The notes under the pieces: generated by a model
Seen by the model: only the letters and a program-made list of their open reading frames with translations
The model's database searches: none
What the model was told of the DNA's origin: nothing
Source: Phallusia mammillata
Taxonomy: Eukaryota; Chordata; Ascidiacea; Phlebobranchia; Ascidiidae
DNA: 64,000 nucleotides
Reading direction: 5' to 3'
Assembly (NCBI GenBank): GCA_003260075.1
Contig: QLIY01000122.1
Location: 1 to 64,000 of the forward strand
Program-made: the position numbers and the translations under genes
Shown: piece by piece, positions 1 to 11,900 of the stretch
How positions within the stretch are numbered: the first letter of the stretch is position 1
Layout: each line of letters opens with the position of its first letter

Positions 1-23
1 CATAAAGTTATTATGTTCCGTAG

Positions 24-644
24 GATTATGGGATTTTGGACTCGCCCGGTGAAGATGAATTCTCTTTATTTTCAAGCAATGCACAAAAAGAAACAAATTT
101 ATGGACGAAAGGTTCAAATGGCCGAGTCACAATTCCATATGATTTTGGGAACATCAGTAAGTTTTGTCATCAAATTTTCACACAAAACATCAGTTTTTTC
201 TCGTTATTTGTTTTTGCCTTGTCTGCTAAGTTGCCTCTACTTTGAATCCCAGGTAGACTAGAAAATATTGAAAAATGCTTTTTTGTACACATTTTTCGCC
301 AAGTTGCTAAATTTAAATGTGTTTTTACACAATAACAATACTGAACCATGTGCGTTTGATGTAAATGACTTTAATTGCTGATAATCATATTCAACTTTTA
401 ATTGATGCCTTTAAAGTAGAAATCGTTTTTTGTGCTTTATTACATTGCGTAACCAAAAACACAGACTGACAAAAGTCCACTTTAGTTGAATAAAAACTGT
501 AATTTTTTTCTTCACAGCTCCAGAAATCCAGGCATTAGCGAAAGAAGCGTTTAAGGATTTTGCCTCGAAATCTTGTTTCGATTTTGTTCCGAACACAAAG
601 AAAGTTAAAGACGCAATTGAATTCACAAACGACGGAGGTTGTGC
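24..644 (+). CDS. Astacin-type metalloprotease fragment, copy 1 (two exons)
   Basis: Two exons, 24-156 (acceptor TAG at 21-23, donor GTAAGT at 157) and 518-644 (acceptor CAG at 515-517, donor GTGAGT at 645), join in phase 1. They encode the segment DYGILDSPGEDEF...NLWTKG...VTIPYDFGNI, then PEIQALAKEAFKDF...SCFDFVPNT...GGCA. The pattern LW-x-G-x(4)-V-x-IPY, followed by a helix and S/TCxxFVPxT, is the start of the mature astacin (M12A) catalytic domain. The zinc site HExxHxxGFxHE would lie in a later exon, which is not in the window, so activity cannot be judged. The 5' exon for this copy is also absent. Against copy 2 (2262-3100) the coding bases differ only at silent positions. This may be an alternative haplotype placed in tandem rather than a second gene. 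Confidence 0.75.
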
Positions 645-835
645 GTGAGTAAAACTTGTTTTCAGTAAAATACCAGCTCACAATATAACATATTGCTGTT
701 AGTTTAACAAATTTTGTCGTTCAACTGGTGTGAAGCTAAAAAAAATACTAGTCATTCTTTCACGTCACTCAAGTGTATATAAACGGATGTAACTGATGTG
801 GCCTTTATATCACTGATGATGGCATGAGCATTTGC

Positions 836-845
836 GGGGGGGGGG
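836..845. other. 10-G run, probable gap placeholder
   Basis: Exactly ten G. It separates the copy-1 astacin fragment from a 156 bp island carrying another astacin exon. The sequence to the left stops matching copy 2 about here. Confidence 0.7.
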
Positions 846-853
846 AATTTCAG

Positions 854-1001
854 ATCGTGATTGTAAATTCGATGTGGGACTTTGTTCTCAACCGTGTCCG
901 TTTGGTTATCACACGGGCGACAGCGGGATTTGTCCACAAAGTTGTGAGTGTGCACAGCGAGGACATTTTGAAGGAGATATCCAGTTTGATGAGGAAATTG
1001 T
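854..1001 (+). CDS. Astacin-gene exon: antistasin-like Cys-rich segment plus propeptide switch
   Basis: Open exon after an acceptor CAG at 851-853, entered in phase 1. It encodes C-x6-C-x3-CPFGY...C-x3-C-x-C, then the segment GHFEGDIQFDEEI. The cysteine pattern resembles an antistasin-like repeat. FEGDI matches the F-x-G-D-x aspartate-switch motif of astacin propeptides, where the Asp holds the catalytic zinc until activation. In the family this precedes the LWxxG start of the mature enzyme, so this exon belongs immediately upstream of the exon at 2262 (or 24). The 3' end of the exon runs into a G run at 1002, so the true donor is not visible. The whole exon sits on a 156 bp island between two G runs. 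The domain call is good; exon order depends on the assembly. Confidence 0.65.
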
Positions 1002-1017
1002 GGGGGGGGGGGGGGGG
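1002..1017. other. 16-G run, probable gap placeholder
   Basis: Sixteen G directly after the astacin propeptide exon. They interrupt the reading frame before any splice donor. Confidence 0.65.
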
Positions 1018-1279
1018 CTTCTGCAGGTTTTTGTTTTTTTAATCTTTAATCTATTAAGCATTGATCTTAATCATGTTGAAAGAGGAAAATTGCAAATGTT
1101 TGTGTTTCTTTTTTACTGGACCGAATGGCTTGCATTTTTATGTGTTGTGATTTAACTGTGACAATTAATTACGACCACGATCAATCCCACTTTTTAGCAT
1201 GGGTAAAATGTAGGTTAGTTTTCATCCGACCAAATAATTTGCATTTTTACTTTATATTTTGTGCTCTTATATATCGCAA

Positions 1280-1494
1280 GTTGGGAAATGTTTATTTCCA
1301 GTTAGAATCAGATGGCACTTTAAAAAAAATAATGCGTTAAAAAGCATCTTCAGTGTCTCTAAAGGGCAATAAAAGGGATAAAATTTAAAAAAAACAAACA
1401 ATGGTCTATAGATGCTGAAGAAGCTTTTTAGCGAAATTAATTTGTTTTTGTGACACTGTCAACTGATTCTAACTTTGAAATAAACATTTTCCAA
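1280..1494. mobile_element. Hairpin MITE with ~32 bp terminal inverted repeats
   Basis: The ends 1280-1311 and 1463-1494 are near-perfect inverted repeats (left begins GTTGGGAAATGTTTATTTCC). The interior is also partly self-complementary around the segments AAGCATCTTCAGTGTCT and AGATGCTGAAGAAGCTTTTT. No clear target-site duplication was found. A related half-copy lies at about 46047-46190. It has no coding capacity. Confidence 0.7.
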
Positions 1495-1908
1495 CATGTG
1501 ATGTATAATGAGAGGTTGAAATTGTTGCAACAATGGTAATAGAACAGGGATTGTTTCCCATAATCAATTTACCAGGATTTACTGTGATTTTACAATTATT
1601 CTCACTTTAACTTGCACTCTGTAATGTGAATAGCTTTAACCGTCAGTATTAGCATAAGTTACAATGTTTGTTCATAATAGCAATATGTATAATTCTGTTT
1701 GTTAAACTTGTATTATGTAAAACAATGCAAGAAAATTCAGTGTGAAAAACTACCAAATATGTCGCTGTGTTATATTTGTTTTACGAAAACAAATGCAGTT
1801 CGCTTTTATTAGCATCATCTGTGTCTAAAAACAAGCGGGATAAAACCAATAAAGGATTTACTACTGAAAACAATGCAGTGATTAGTTTAACCGTTGTGTT
1901 ATCTAACA

Positions 1909-2208
1909 CAGGGGTGGGCAATCTTTGTCACTGTCAGGCCAAATAGAATTACCGTGATTAGATCACGGGCCGCACCTGTGCATAACACCAGGGGATTTTA
2001 CTTTGTTGCTTAACAAATATACTTAACGACAAGTAAAATTCGCATTTGATTCTAGACTCATATTGTCAGGACGCAGAAAAATAGCATATGATGCACTAAT
2101 CTGCTCAAAAATGTATAATAATTGGAGTACATTCAAAATTCAAGTGTCTCTGCGGCTGCACAACAATGGGCCGCATGTGACCCGTGGGCTGCAGGTTGCT
2201 CACCCCTG
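1909..2208. mobile_element. hAT-type non-autonomous element
   Basis: 300 bp element with inverted ends CAGGGGTGGGCAA and TTGCTCACCCCTG, flanked by a perfect 8 bp target-site duplication atctaaca (1901-1908 and 2209-2216). An 8 bp duplication and CAGGGG-type ends are typical of hAT transposons. It carries no ORF and lies just upstream of the second astacin exon pair. Confidence 0.88.
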
Positions 2209-2261
2209 ATCTAACACTTGGCACTTTGATTTATTGTGACATAAAGTTATAATGTTTGTAG

Positions 2262-3100
2262 GATTATGGGATTTTGGACTCGCCTGGTGAAGATGAATTC
2301 TCTTTGTTTTCAAGCAACGCACAAAAAGAAACAAATTTATGGACTAAAGGTTCAAATGGTCGAGTCACAATTCCTTATGATTTTGGGAACATCAGTAAGT
2401 ATTGTGGTCATCAAATTTTCACACAAAACATCAGTTTTTTCTTGTTAGTTGTTTTTGCTTTATCTGCGAAGTTGCCTCTACTTTGAATCCCAGGAAGACT
2501 AGAAAATATTGGAAAATACTTTTTTGTAGTCATTCTTCGCCAAATCGTTAAATTTAAATGTGTTTTTTTTATGATAACGTAAGAACATTTCAAATAAATA
2601 AAGACAGTTGGTACTTACTGTGCTACATAATAACAATACTGAACCATGTGCATTTGATATAAATGATTTTAATTGCTGATTATCATATTCAACTTTTAAT
2701 TGATGACTTTAAAGCGTAGAAATCTAATTTTGTGCTTTATTACAACCAAAAACACAGACTGACGATAAACATGTGAAAAAAAATACTGCTTGAAGCACCC
2801 TGTGGCTACTTAACGAGGCATTATGTGTTATGCTGGCAGGTTCAATTAGCAGCAAGTAACAGTCCTGTCTCACCTTTTGTCGTTTTTGTACCAAGACAAT
2901 CGACCTTTGGCCTTTCCTCTTGTTCGTGCATCGCTTTAGTTGAATAAAAACTGTAATTTCTTTTTGTTCACAGCTCCAGAAATCCAGGCATTAGCGAAAG
3001 AAGCGTTCAAGGATTTTGCCTCAAAATCTTGTTTTGATTTTGTCCCAAACACGAAGAAAGTTAAAGATGCGATTGAATTCACAAACGACGGAGGTTGTGC
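2262..3100 (+). CDS. Astacin-type metalloprotease fragment, copy 2 (two exons)
   Basis: Exons 2262-2394 and 2974-3100 have the same lengths (133 and 127 nt), phases and splice sites as copy 1. They encode the identical protein segment from DYGILDSPGEDEF to NDGGCA. There are six differences in the first exon and eight in the second, and all fourteen are silent. The intron is longer than in copy 1, with extra blocks near 2577-2640 and 2765-2935. Downstream, to the next gap at 3360, I find no exon with the HExxHxxGFxHE zinc site, so the catalytic half is missing. Together with the exon at 854-1001 the expected order is Cys-rich domain, FEGDI propeptide switch, then mature domain. This copy is more likely than copy 1 to be the properly placed one. 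Confidence 0.78.
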
Positions 3101-3359
3101 GTGAGTAAAAGTTGCTATCAGTAAAATACCAGCTCTCAATATAACGTACTGCTGTTAGTTTGACAAATTTTGTCGTTCAATTGGTGTGAATCTAAACACA
3201 ATACCGATCGTTCTTTCACGTCATTCAAGTGTATATAAACGGGCGTAACTGATGTGGCCTTTATATCATTGATGATGGCATGCACACAAGCATTGTTTTA
3301 AGGACCTCATGTGTGGTTCATGCCAGCAGATATCAATAATAAAGAGAAAGCAGAGTGTT

Positions 3360-3369
3360 GGGGGGGGGG
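3360..3369. other. 10-G run, probable gap placeholder
   Basis: Exactly ten G, 10 bases from the last visible exon of the minus-strand sushi-EAR gene. The rest of that gene's 3' end may have been lost or misplaced at this join. Confidence 0.65.
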
Positions 3370-3379
3370 AACACCTCAC

Positions 3380-5910
3380 CATGCAACGAGAGAAAATCGA
3401 GCCCCACCAAAGTGTCCAAACTCTTCGGATCGGCGCTCTCTGGTGGCGGTAGAAGGTTGCTTAACTGGAAGTGACCGCTTTGGTTCATCCTGTAAACCAG
3501 AAAAAAAGTATTAAAAAATAATTTTAAGGCAATAAACTATTCTATTTGAATAAGGGAGAATACTGATACGGATGAAGTTTTTATTTCCTATTTTTGAACG
3601 ATTTTGAATAATGGCTTGAATATAATTGTTATTATCTGTTCTAACTGACATGTGGTCGTTAAACTTCAACATACTACGAAAGCGACTGATCTAGTGTAAA
3701 CCTATCACAGAGGCTGTTAACAATAAGGGGTAATTTTTTTCTAGCCAAACGTTGACCAGGACAAAGTAGTTTGAGAACCCCTACTATAGGCTATTTGGTA
3801 CCATATTTCAGTCTCGCTTTTCGAACACTACACATTTACTTTTTTCAACTGTTGTCGCCAAATGAATATTGAAACGGGAAAATTAACGTAGCCCACAGGA
3901 GTCTTTGTTACACCAGGCCAAAATATCAATACACATTTGACCTACAATTACTTGCCACAACAAAGATGTTTTTTAGTTGTACTACTTGACAATCGCGTAG
4001 TGGTGGCGCGAAACTCACCTGTACAAAGCTATTCCACGTCCGTTAGCCACAACCAGCCTCAAATTACCGTTCTTGTTCGGAACGACTTGTACAGACTTCG
4101 GATCCTTGTGGTTAATTGTCTGCCAGGGAAGAGAAGAGAAGCGTGATCCAGACCACTTGAAGACGCGAACGATGTTGGATTCCTGATAAAAATAAACTTT
4201 TGTCAATTGGATAATTGTTGCGGTAAATTGTTAATTTGCTGTCACACATTTAATCTTGTTAATTGGCCAAAGCGCTACGATTAAAGAAATGCTGAGTTTA
4301 AAGAAAACCACTGAAGAAAAATGTCACCAAGAATTGCCTATTTGATCTTTCAACACAAAATCCAATTATAATCTGCAAAGCAAAATATTGCCTGAAGCAT
4401 ATGCAGCAAACCTTAATTTACAAAAGTGTAATTTTATCTTAAATCAGTGTTTCAGTCTTTTTCTTTTCCAAAATTCACAACAAATATAATTTACGCTGAA
4501 TTTAACATTTGTTTAAGTAATAACATCAGTTTATCAACATTGGTTGTAATGATAAAGATAAACATTTTTTTTTCACGGTACGCCAGGCCCATTAAAGGCC
4601 TCTTACCGAATCAACCGGTCACCATAATAACGTTGAAAATATTTCATTGCTTATGTTGATCATACAGAGATGCTTAATTTCTCTTGTCGGTGTATTACTC
4701 CAACAGTCTAAATGCATAAACTTTTAACGGCGACCCCACCTAATTGCGCACACACCCCTCCCTCTCTAAAGGGGCGTTGGCGCCATACTAAAGGAAAAAC
4801 TTTCCGAAATAATGCAGCAAATTAAGTGTTGCATAACCTGAATACCGTATCTCCGTCTAGTAAGGACAATGATAAGGTAACAAAACATTGCAAATTGCAA
4901 TTCAAGCCCCAAACCAAATTCTCAGAGTTCTGAATCGCATTTCAAAATCAAGGTTACGTAATCGTTACACAGGCTAGATATGCATCTGTTGTTTTGAATA
5001 AGAGATCGTGCAGTAGCCTTCCTTAAACGAGTCTTATTTCTTACAAACCAGATCAAACTGCACGAAGAGGCGCAGACATGTCCAAGAAAACTAAATATTT
5101 GGACACAGGCAAAAGCATTGGAGAGATTTTGTCGTTACATCTTGACAACGCGACGTTAATGTGACAGGAGTAATGGGCTTTTAAAACCTTCCTTGTAAAT
5201 ATGAGCTGTTGATTTAAGGACCCAAGTACAAGAATTGCATTTTAGTGTCCGTAACTTTCACGTAACGCATTTAGGGAAATTTTCGCCGATCTAAGAACAG
5301 TTGCATACAGTTTCCAACGATTTGACTATGGGTTATCGATGGGCAGAGGATCAGTATGGCGCCGTTTCTCGGAATTAAGTCCTGAGTGGGCATTCGAGGA
5401 ATACACGTCAACGTCTCAAAACAAACAAATAAGTAAATTCCACTTATTGGTTACATAAGAGTTGAAATTGACTACTAGAAATATCATTGACCCTTGTATA
5501 AGTAAAAGATCAAATATTGAATGATGGTGAATCATTTACTCAGGAGAAAGGCTATTTCTCCCCGGATATAAACTGTTTTCTCATAGTATTAATCACTTTT
5601 ACTGTCGCTTCTGTTTGCAAACGCAGTTTTGCTTTGGAATTGGTGAAGTTTTGATTTGAAGATATCCGGCGAAGCTACACGTTAATTGTGTTTGAAGTAT
5701 TTTGGAAAGAAAAAAACTCAAAAACCGCAAAAAAATATAATTTTTCTTACCATGTCACCTGCAACCAGATACGTAACTCCTTTGTATGAATACGTCGTCA
5801 AACTGGTGACGTCACCACATGCGAGCTTTTGATGACGTACAAACTGAGGACCGATTGCGGTTCGCAAGTTGAAAACTGCAAAAAAATGAAAATATAATTT
5901 ATCAATTAGA

Positions 5911-5979
<69 letters not shown>

Positions 5980-8900
5980 AATCCAAAATAACAATCAAAG
6001 AACTGGTATATAGACACATACATTATAGTGAAAACAATTTATGTTGTCATTATCAGTGCCAAATGAGAGAAAGGCTTTAAGCATCATAAGAACATGGGTA
6101 ACATGACGTAAGTAGTGACGTCTTGGTGTCGAAACGGAAACTGAAAAAAAAAACAAGAATACTATGGAGCTGTCATTTACCTTGGCACGTTGCGGGCTGA
6201 CCAGACCAGCTGCCGTTCGATCGACATCTTCTCACACTGTTATGGGACAGTACATAGCCTGGACGACATTGTGTTATGCATTGCTGAGTGTTGACGGACG
6301 AAACAGGATCTCCCACTGACGGTTTGCACTTGATCTCGCCGTTGGGAGGCGCCACTAACGGCGGGCAGATGGACACTGCAACGACAAAATCATTTCTGGT
6401 CAAAATAATCAATGAATACTGTCATGTCAAAACATATTTGAAACATTACGACCGTGAACAGTCGTTGTTATTGTGTATTCTTATCTATCGTTTCGTATTA
6501 CTCCTCCGGTATACTTGTCTTGGTAAGACTTTTGGGATTTCGAAGACAACTGGTATGGAAACGATATGCAAATGACATTTGAGTGTTTTTCTGGTCTGAA
6601 TATTTCATACGAGATTGTATCTTAAGTTTTGAGAACCAAAACGGGAACGAATAAGCTTAGCAAGAATTGCAGACCATCACCTAAATAGCAGGAACTATAA
6701 TTAGCTTGAAGAATTGAGCATGGAAATTTTGCCCACTTCTCCAAACCGGTGTGTTAAACCACATGCCAAAGCCGGTGCCGAAATTCCTGAGAAGTTTTCG
6801 GCGCGTTACTCGTCATGCTCGACGCCAAAAGTCATGTCAACATGCAGGTGAATTATTGCACTTGAGGCCGCAAGAAAGACGACTGAAGCGGCTAGCTAAT
6901 GCTTCGAAAACCACAGGTCAGAGCCTTTCAAACGCGCGGAAATTGTCGGTTCGCAACGCATAATTAAGCGAAAGTCTCAAAAACGGCGGTATGCATGAAA
7001 CAACAGTTATATCCTCGCTGTTAGGCCCCTTTATATGCGATCGCGCCAGCAGGCATTCGCATATTGGGACTAGCTGTGTTTACGCACCTGCTTCGTCTTG
7101 TATTTACGCATCTGGATAGCACGGGCCGCGTAGCCCAGGCGTGTATTTCATGCAGTCGGCGTCTTGGCCTGACGTCAAAGGCATTTTTCATTTTGCCGCG
7201 ATGCCATGTGTTGTGTCTTGATTAAAAATTCATGCCTCTGGGATAAGCCGCCGCGTTGAGGCCTTTTGCAAATTTGTTGTCGTTCCGTTTGCCTGGAAAT
7301 CAAGCTCCAAGGTCGGAAACAAGGGATTAATAGATAAAAGGGCCAGTTTTTTTGCTTGCGCACTATGCCGTCGTTTAATTTCCTGATTTATTGGAAACGC
7401 CATATGACAGACACACTTCGAAAGGGGAAACCTATGTTGGTAAATTGCTGGTTGCGGGTATGGATGTTTACGCCACATATCCTATTGATGAGATTGACAT
7501 CCGCAATAAATCACCAAATATGCCTGAGATCGCGTTTGTTCCACAAATCATGGACTGGTACACAAAGCGACGCTACTTTGACATGCTTTTTCTGTGAAAA
7601 GTGATTCATTTTTTAGAAGCATAACATGCAAATTAATTTTATTGTAATGAGTAATATAACAACCCCAACAGACGTAAAATGGGAATTGCTTTAATGCTTG
7701 GCTTTTCACCAAATGCTCATGTCATTTTCGGTTAAAAATTATTTTACTCAATATTTTTTAATCAAAGCGAACTGTGTTTATTGCCCTTGGCTGTTCTGTG
7801 GTTTATCTTGTGACGTTCGTTCTTGCGACTATATAGTAAAATTCACAGGTGTGGAGATTTAAGGCCAACTGAAGTAGCGAGAACAGCGCGCCAACTTGCG
7901 CGTAATGCAAGACTTGTGAGGCACAAACGCCAAATCCACTTTGCATCAAATTCTGCTACTTGAGAAGAAAACTAGTCATGGCAAGAGGTTACAATACACT
8001 TCATGTATCTTCGTGAACCCTGCCTGTGATATATTACAATAGGGGCAGGCTTTTACCTACTCCAATAGCTCATTTAATTAGATTCCATGCGCTTCCCGAG
8101 AAGGCAATTACAGGGCCGGTAAAGTCAGCTGGACCTGTGCCGGATAAAATTTGGCAGCTGTGCTAGGGGATGAATGGGACGGTCGCGTCTCAGGTAATTG
8201 CCGTCATTGGGCCGAACACAATCGGTTTAATTTTGACCAAAGTGACTTTCTCAATACGATTTCGAACATGTGTGGTTGTTGATACCAGTTAACGGTAATG
8301 TGCTTAAATTGAAAGCAGTAAACATTAGTGTATTAAATAACGGTGAAACGTTGTTTATAAAACACCTGAAACGGGCGTTTTCATAAACAGAAACTTGCTT
8401 CTAATGTTTCGATTGAGTATTGGGGGTTAACAACCCATGCCCTGGGGAGATTTTTCTTCTACGGTTTGACGTAAAACATTATTTATCCTTCAACAAACGG
8501 TTCTGGCCGAAAAACAACAACAAATGTAAGTGCACACAAACAGACGTGTCGCCGCACCATAACAACACCTCGGTTCTCGTATCATTGCAAAGTGAACCGC
8601 ACTAAAAGCGCTAAAAAGTTCAACAAGGTAAAAGGGTTAAGTAACTGGTGAGGTGAACATCTCCTACATAAAGCCCGACGTTGGCGCGACGGGACTCGTC
8701 ATTTTGGCCGCTAAACCGGTAATTGGATTCACCCCGCACTTAGTAATCGAATAAAGAATACAAGCCATTTGGGTGGGGCAGTGAAACAAGATTAATTCGT
8801 TGATCATTGTGTATAATGCGCTGGGATCCGCAAAGTCTTACTCATCAAACTAGATTGGATTTAGAAGCGGTCTGAAAAGCGGTGAGATGAAAGAAAAACC

Positions 8901-11900
8901 CACCAGCCACACGTTTTCATGAAACCACTATAAACGTTAAAAACCGCCCTTGCTGTGAATTTTTCCGACCACTGATACTCCACTTTGAAAGCCGCCGCCC
9001 GTCGTTTAAACTCTGCGGTCGAAAAGTGATAATTCTGCCCGTTGAAAACACAAAAGCGAAGTCTTTACTATTTCATCAGTTGTCCACACACCTATTTTTG
9101 TTTGAAGAATTCCTTGTGTATAACTACTTAGTTTACAGCCAAGTTTTACTTGCATCAAATTTTAAGTAAGATATGTAACGGATATGTAAAATCTATGATA
9201 GAAGGCCGTCAGTTTAAAACGGTTTGGACATTATATCATGCGCTCCCCTATAAGTTGACGAGAAACAGGACATAAGACAACCAGTTAAGGGTGGGGTCCC
9301 ATTCCTGACTAGCACGTGTCTTTAGCGTGGTGGTGTTCGTCCGTTGTCGAGGCTCCGTCTTGAACAGCTGTGTTCGGACGTTGGTATGTTTGCATAGCTA
9401 AGCGGGCGCATTGTCCCCTGGCTCGGTGCACGACTAGATGCGTGTTTGTGGAGGAATTCTTCACATTGGAAACGTCAAAAACCCGCACCGACCAGGTTAA
9501 GCCTTTTCTTCGTATTTTTTTATTCCTACTAACGGAAACATTGCGTGGAGTTTGATTGTGGACTGTATCATGCCCAGTTGTGACGCCGTTTGTTGTGTTT
9601 ATCGTCGGTGATCGGTATAACAGTTTTTTCTTTGCAAATGGCTTGGTTGTCTTAAGATTTTCAAAATCACTGACCGATTGATTTCTTGAAAATCGTAGTA
9701 GACATTTGAAGCTGATTAGAAGCAAACTACATATCAGGCTGATGAGCATTGAAAACAAAATTCTGCCATGTAAAGCTGGGTTGTGGGAATGGCAAAAAGA
9801 CGTATTGGCGTTTGGCGTAAAAACTTCCGAAACATTTGTTTTTCTTTTCAAGTTTAACTTTAGCAAGTTTATAGACAAGCAGTTCTACACAAAAAATACA
9901 AATTAAAAACCCAATGCGATTACGGCATGTCCAGGATATTAAAAAACAAAAAAGACAAGAAATCGATTTGCCGGTTATTTCACTGCACTGACACCAAAAC
10001 CTTTTCATTAACCAACATTTAACGAGCAAAAACTAGCGAAAATTCCAATCGTGAGCTGTTCTGAATTTAGCCTTTCCTTAACGTTAGGCCCATTTTAACA
10101 GCGAAAACGGAAGCGATTTCGAAATCTACCAATTGTAGAATGATAGGTATCTATTTCCTAAATACATGCCAACACAGCGATAACATCGTATCCTTCTGTT
10201 CGAAAACGAGGCATCGTACACCAAACTCGGTATTTTCTTCAAGGGTGTGATCGTTTCCACTCTGAGACCCACATCTGCTATGTGATATCACCTAACCACA
10301 AGTCGGAAGAACCTTGTCGAGTGACAATAGTGACAATTGCCGTTCCCGGGCCCCCAGACAATACTCAAAGGGGCGCTGGGTTCGCGGGGAGAAATTATGA
10401 CGTCACAGTAAGATTGCTCTTGACGCGACGCATCTTTTACATTGTTGTCGTTCCGGCGCACAAGAGAAGCGATTGTTGTGGTCGTCGCGCGACGCGTCAT
10501 TGTTGCGTCACAATTCACATCCGATTACCAGCAATTTGATGTGATCTTATACGGTATCGGTGCCCATACCTGGCCTTGTGCTCTCATCAAATTGCGAGTT
10601 TACACCCTAAATTTAGCTTATTTCTGCACTTTTAGCCTGATTTTGTGAATTTGTTTTGTATCTATGCCGTGAAACGTTACGAGGAAAGCCGTATGTTACA
10701 CACTTACTTCCAGTATATGAGCTATTGCTGCCAGGCATAATATCAAGTTTATAGAGCTCTTCTGGCAAATATATTTTTATTCCGGCGTTTCCACGTCCTA
10801 TACAGGTCGCCCTCATCAGGGTAAATAACACTGAATAAAAATACACTGAATTTGCCAGAAGAGCTCTATAAACGCGTTACTTCCAGTAGTTGGGCTTTAA
10901 CATAATACTCTACAGACAGAACAAAAATGTTAAAATTACGCTTATATTTTTTGCGAATGTGTTACAGAAAACCATTTTGGTTTGACCTTTAGCAGTTTTG
11001 TTTCTAATTCCTCAAATTTTTGTTGCCACGTTGACAAAAAGGCGATCTCCTAGGTTAATGTGGGTCACTGACCTTTTAACGATCCCTGACAAGGCATACT
11101 GGGGCTAAAACGGAAGAGCATTAGCGAAGTGGTTAAAATTTCGTAGCTGATTAAAGGGGTCAAACCTACGATCTGTTTTAACCTGTGTTTAAGTTTTGAA
11201 CGGATTAACTTTGGGCTGAGGGCAGGCTTAAACTGACATCGGCGAAAACTTTCGGAAAACGTGTCTTGTGTGCGCTGGTCGACGGTGCATGATGTATTAG
11301 TGGTAAGCGTTACTATGCACGGGTTATTTGTGGCTCCCCGGGGAATCGACTTTGGCTTTGAACGATTAGTAAACGGACGGAATTGAAGTTATTAGCGTCA
11401 AGCCTTTGCATTTCGCACATTCCACAGATGAACCACGGCGACCACTAAACCGAGAAAAATAGGAACCCGTGTTTTCAGGGCTTCGGGAACAACAAAGTTT
11501 TGCCACAACAAGTTTGATTTTAACTCCAGCGAAATTAACTTAAATATTGTTTTTTGACTTTTTTTACACAGATCAGATTACAAATTTTTATTTGCAGCGT
11601 GTATGTTAACACTTTGATGTAAATTTATTTCAAAAATTTTTGGGTAGGGTAAACATTTTCAACAGTTTGAACGTTTACTTTTTTGTAGTCATTTTTATCA
11701 CAAAAAACAATTTGTTTTGTTGTGATTTCCTTCTGTCATTTTATCACCAGAAAACAAATGATTTCTTAAGTTAATTATCGATAGGATGAAAGACATAACT
11801 GCCAGACAATTATCAATAAGATGAAAGACAAAACTGCCTTGTATATAGTGAAAACAAATTTATAACAGACGTATCATCAATCGCTGCTGTTATTCATTCT

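Noticed and set aside
3539..3554. A working SL RNA gene
   Set aside because: The leader is not followed by GT here or at 16676, and no snRNA-like promoter or Sm site was recognised.
5718..6023. Minus-strand ORF with a long poly-proline tract
   Set aside because: The tract is the 66-G run, almost certainly a gap placeholder; only the right-hand part overlaps a real exon, which uses its own splice sites.
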